Assembly (NCBI GenBank): GCA_013140465.1
Contig: JABFST010000371.1
Span: forward strand, 1 to 5,568
DNA from: Methylococcaceae bacterium
Lineage (GTDB): Bacteria > Pseudomonadota > Gammaproteobacteria > Methylococcales > Methylomonadaceae
DNA length: 5,568 nucleotides
Direction: 5' to 3'
The notes beneath the pieces were generated by a model. That model made no database searches, was not told where the DNA came from, and saw only the letters and a program-made list of their open reading frames with translations. The position numbers were made by a program, and so were the translations under genes. How positions within the stretch are numbered: the first letter of the stretch is position 1; each line of letters begins with the position of its first letter. Of this stretch, positions 5,542 to 5,568 are shown piece by piece.

Positions 5542-5568
5542 ATGAAAACTGACGTTGAAGACTGTCCG
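5542..5568 (+). CDS. Start of a divergent gene, cut by the window end
   Basis: ATG at 5542 preceded by a strong Shine-Dalgarno sequence, GAGGTG at 5531-5536, five bases upstream. Only nine codons are visible (MKTDVEDCP), all open. They are too few to name a product. The gene call rests on the ribosome binding site, its placement and the divergent arrangement with DUF1097. Confidence 0.5.

Overview
This window looks like chromosomal DNA from a gammaproteobacterium. The evidence is protein resemblance only: a dihydrolipoyl dehydrogenase of the proteobacterial type, a YecA/UPF0149-family protein and an Anbu (proteasome-like) gene paired with a transglutaminase-like gene. A methanotroph-like member such as Methylococcales is possible, but I cannot establish the taxon. 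Base composition is moderate and even, and I see no insertion sequence, tRNA, rRNA, CRISPR array or phage gene.

Layout. (1) 1-942, plus strand: the 3' two thirds of a dihydrolipoyl dehydrogenase gene (lpdA-like), cut by the window edge. (2) A G+C-rich hairpin at 967-987 separates it from a convergent minus-strand pair: a bacterial transglutaminase-like protein (1777-2565) followed by Anbu, the proteasome beta-subunit relative (990-1745). (3) Upstream of that pair, also on minus, is an overlapping two-gene unit: a YecA/UPF0149-like protein (3091-3750) and a small repeat protein of unknown function (2699-3094), joined by a 4-base ATGA overlap. (4) Polyphosphate glucokinase (ppgK, 4006-4755, minus) stands alone. 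(5) A DUF1097-type membrane protein (4957-5475, minus) is separated from ppgK by a perfect 14-bp hairpin. (6) A divergent plus-strand gene with a good ribosome binding site begins at 5542 and leaves the window after nine codons.

How the genes relate. The transglutaminase-like protein and Anbu form a known conserved gene pair. In many bacteria it sits with an alpha-E protein and a circularly permuted ATP-grasp protein, and the four are thought to act in making and processing an unknown peptide. Those two partners are not next to the pair here. The remaining genes look like independent housekeeping or uncharacterised units. The most notable points are an Arg where the dihydrolipoyl dehydrogenase family has its catalytic His, the reduced Anbu locus, the uncharacterised four-repeat protein coupled to the YecA-like gene, and ppgK itself, which is best known from Actinobacteria. 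I did not find convincing evidence of a wholly new system.
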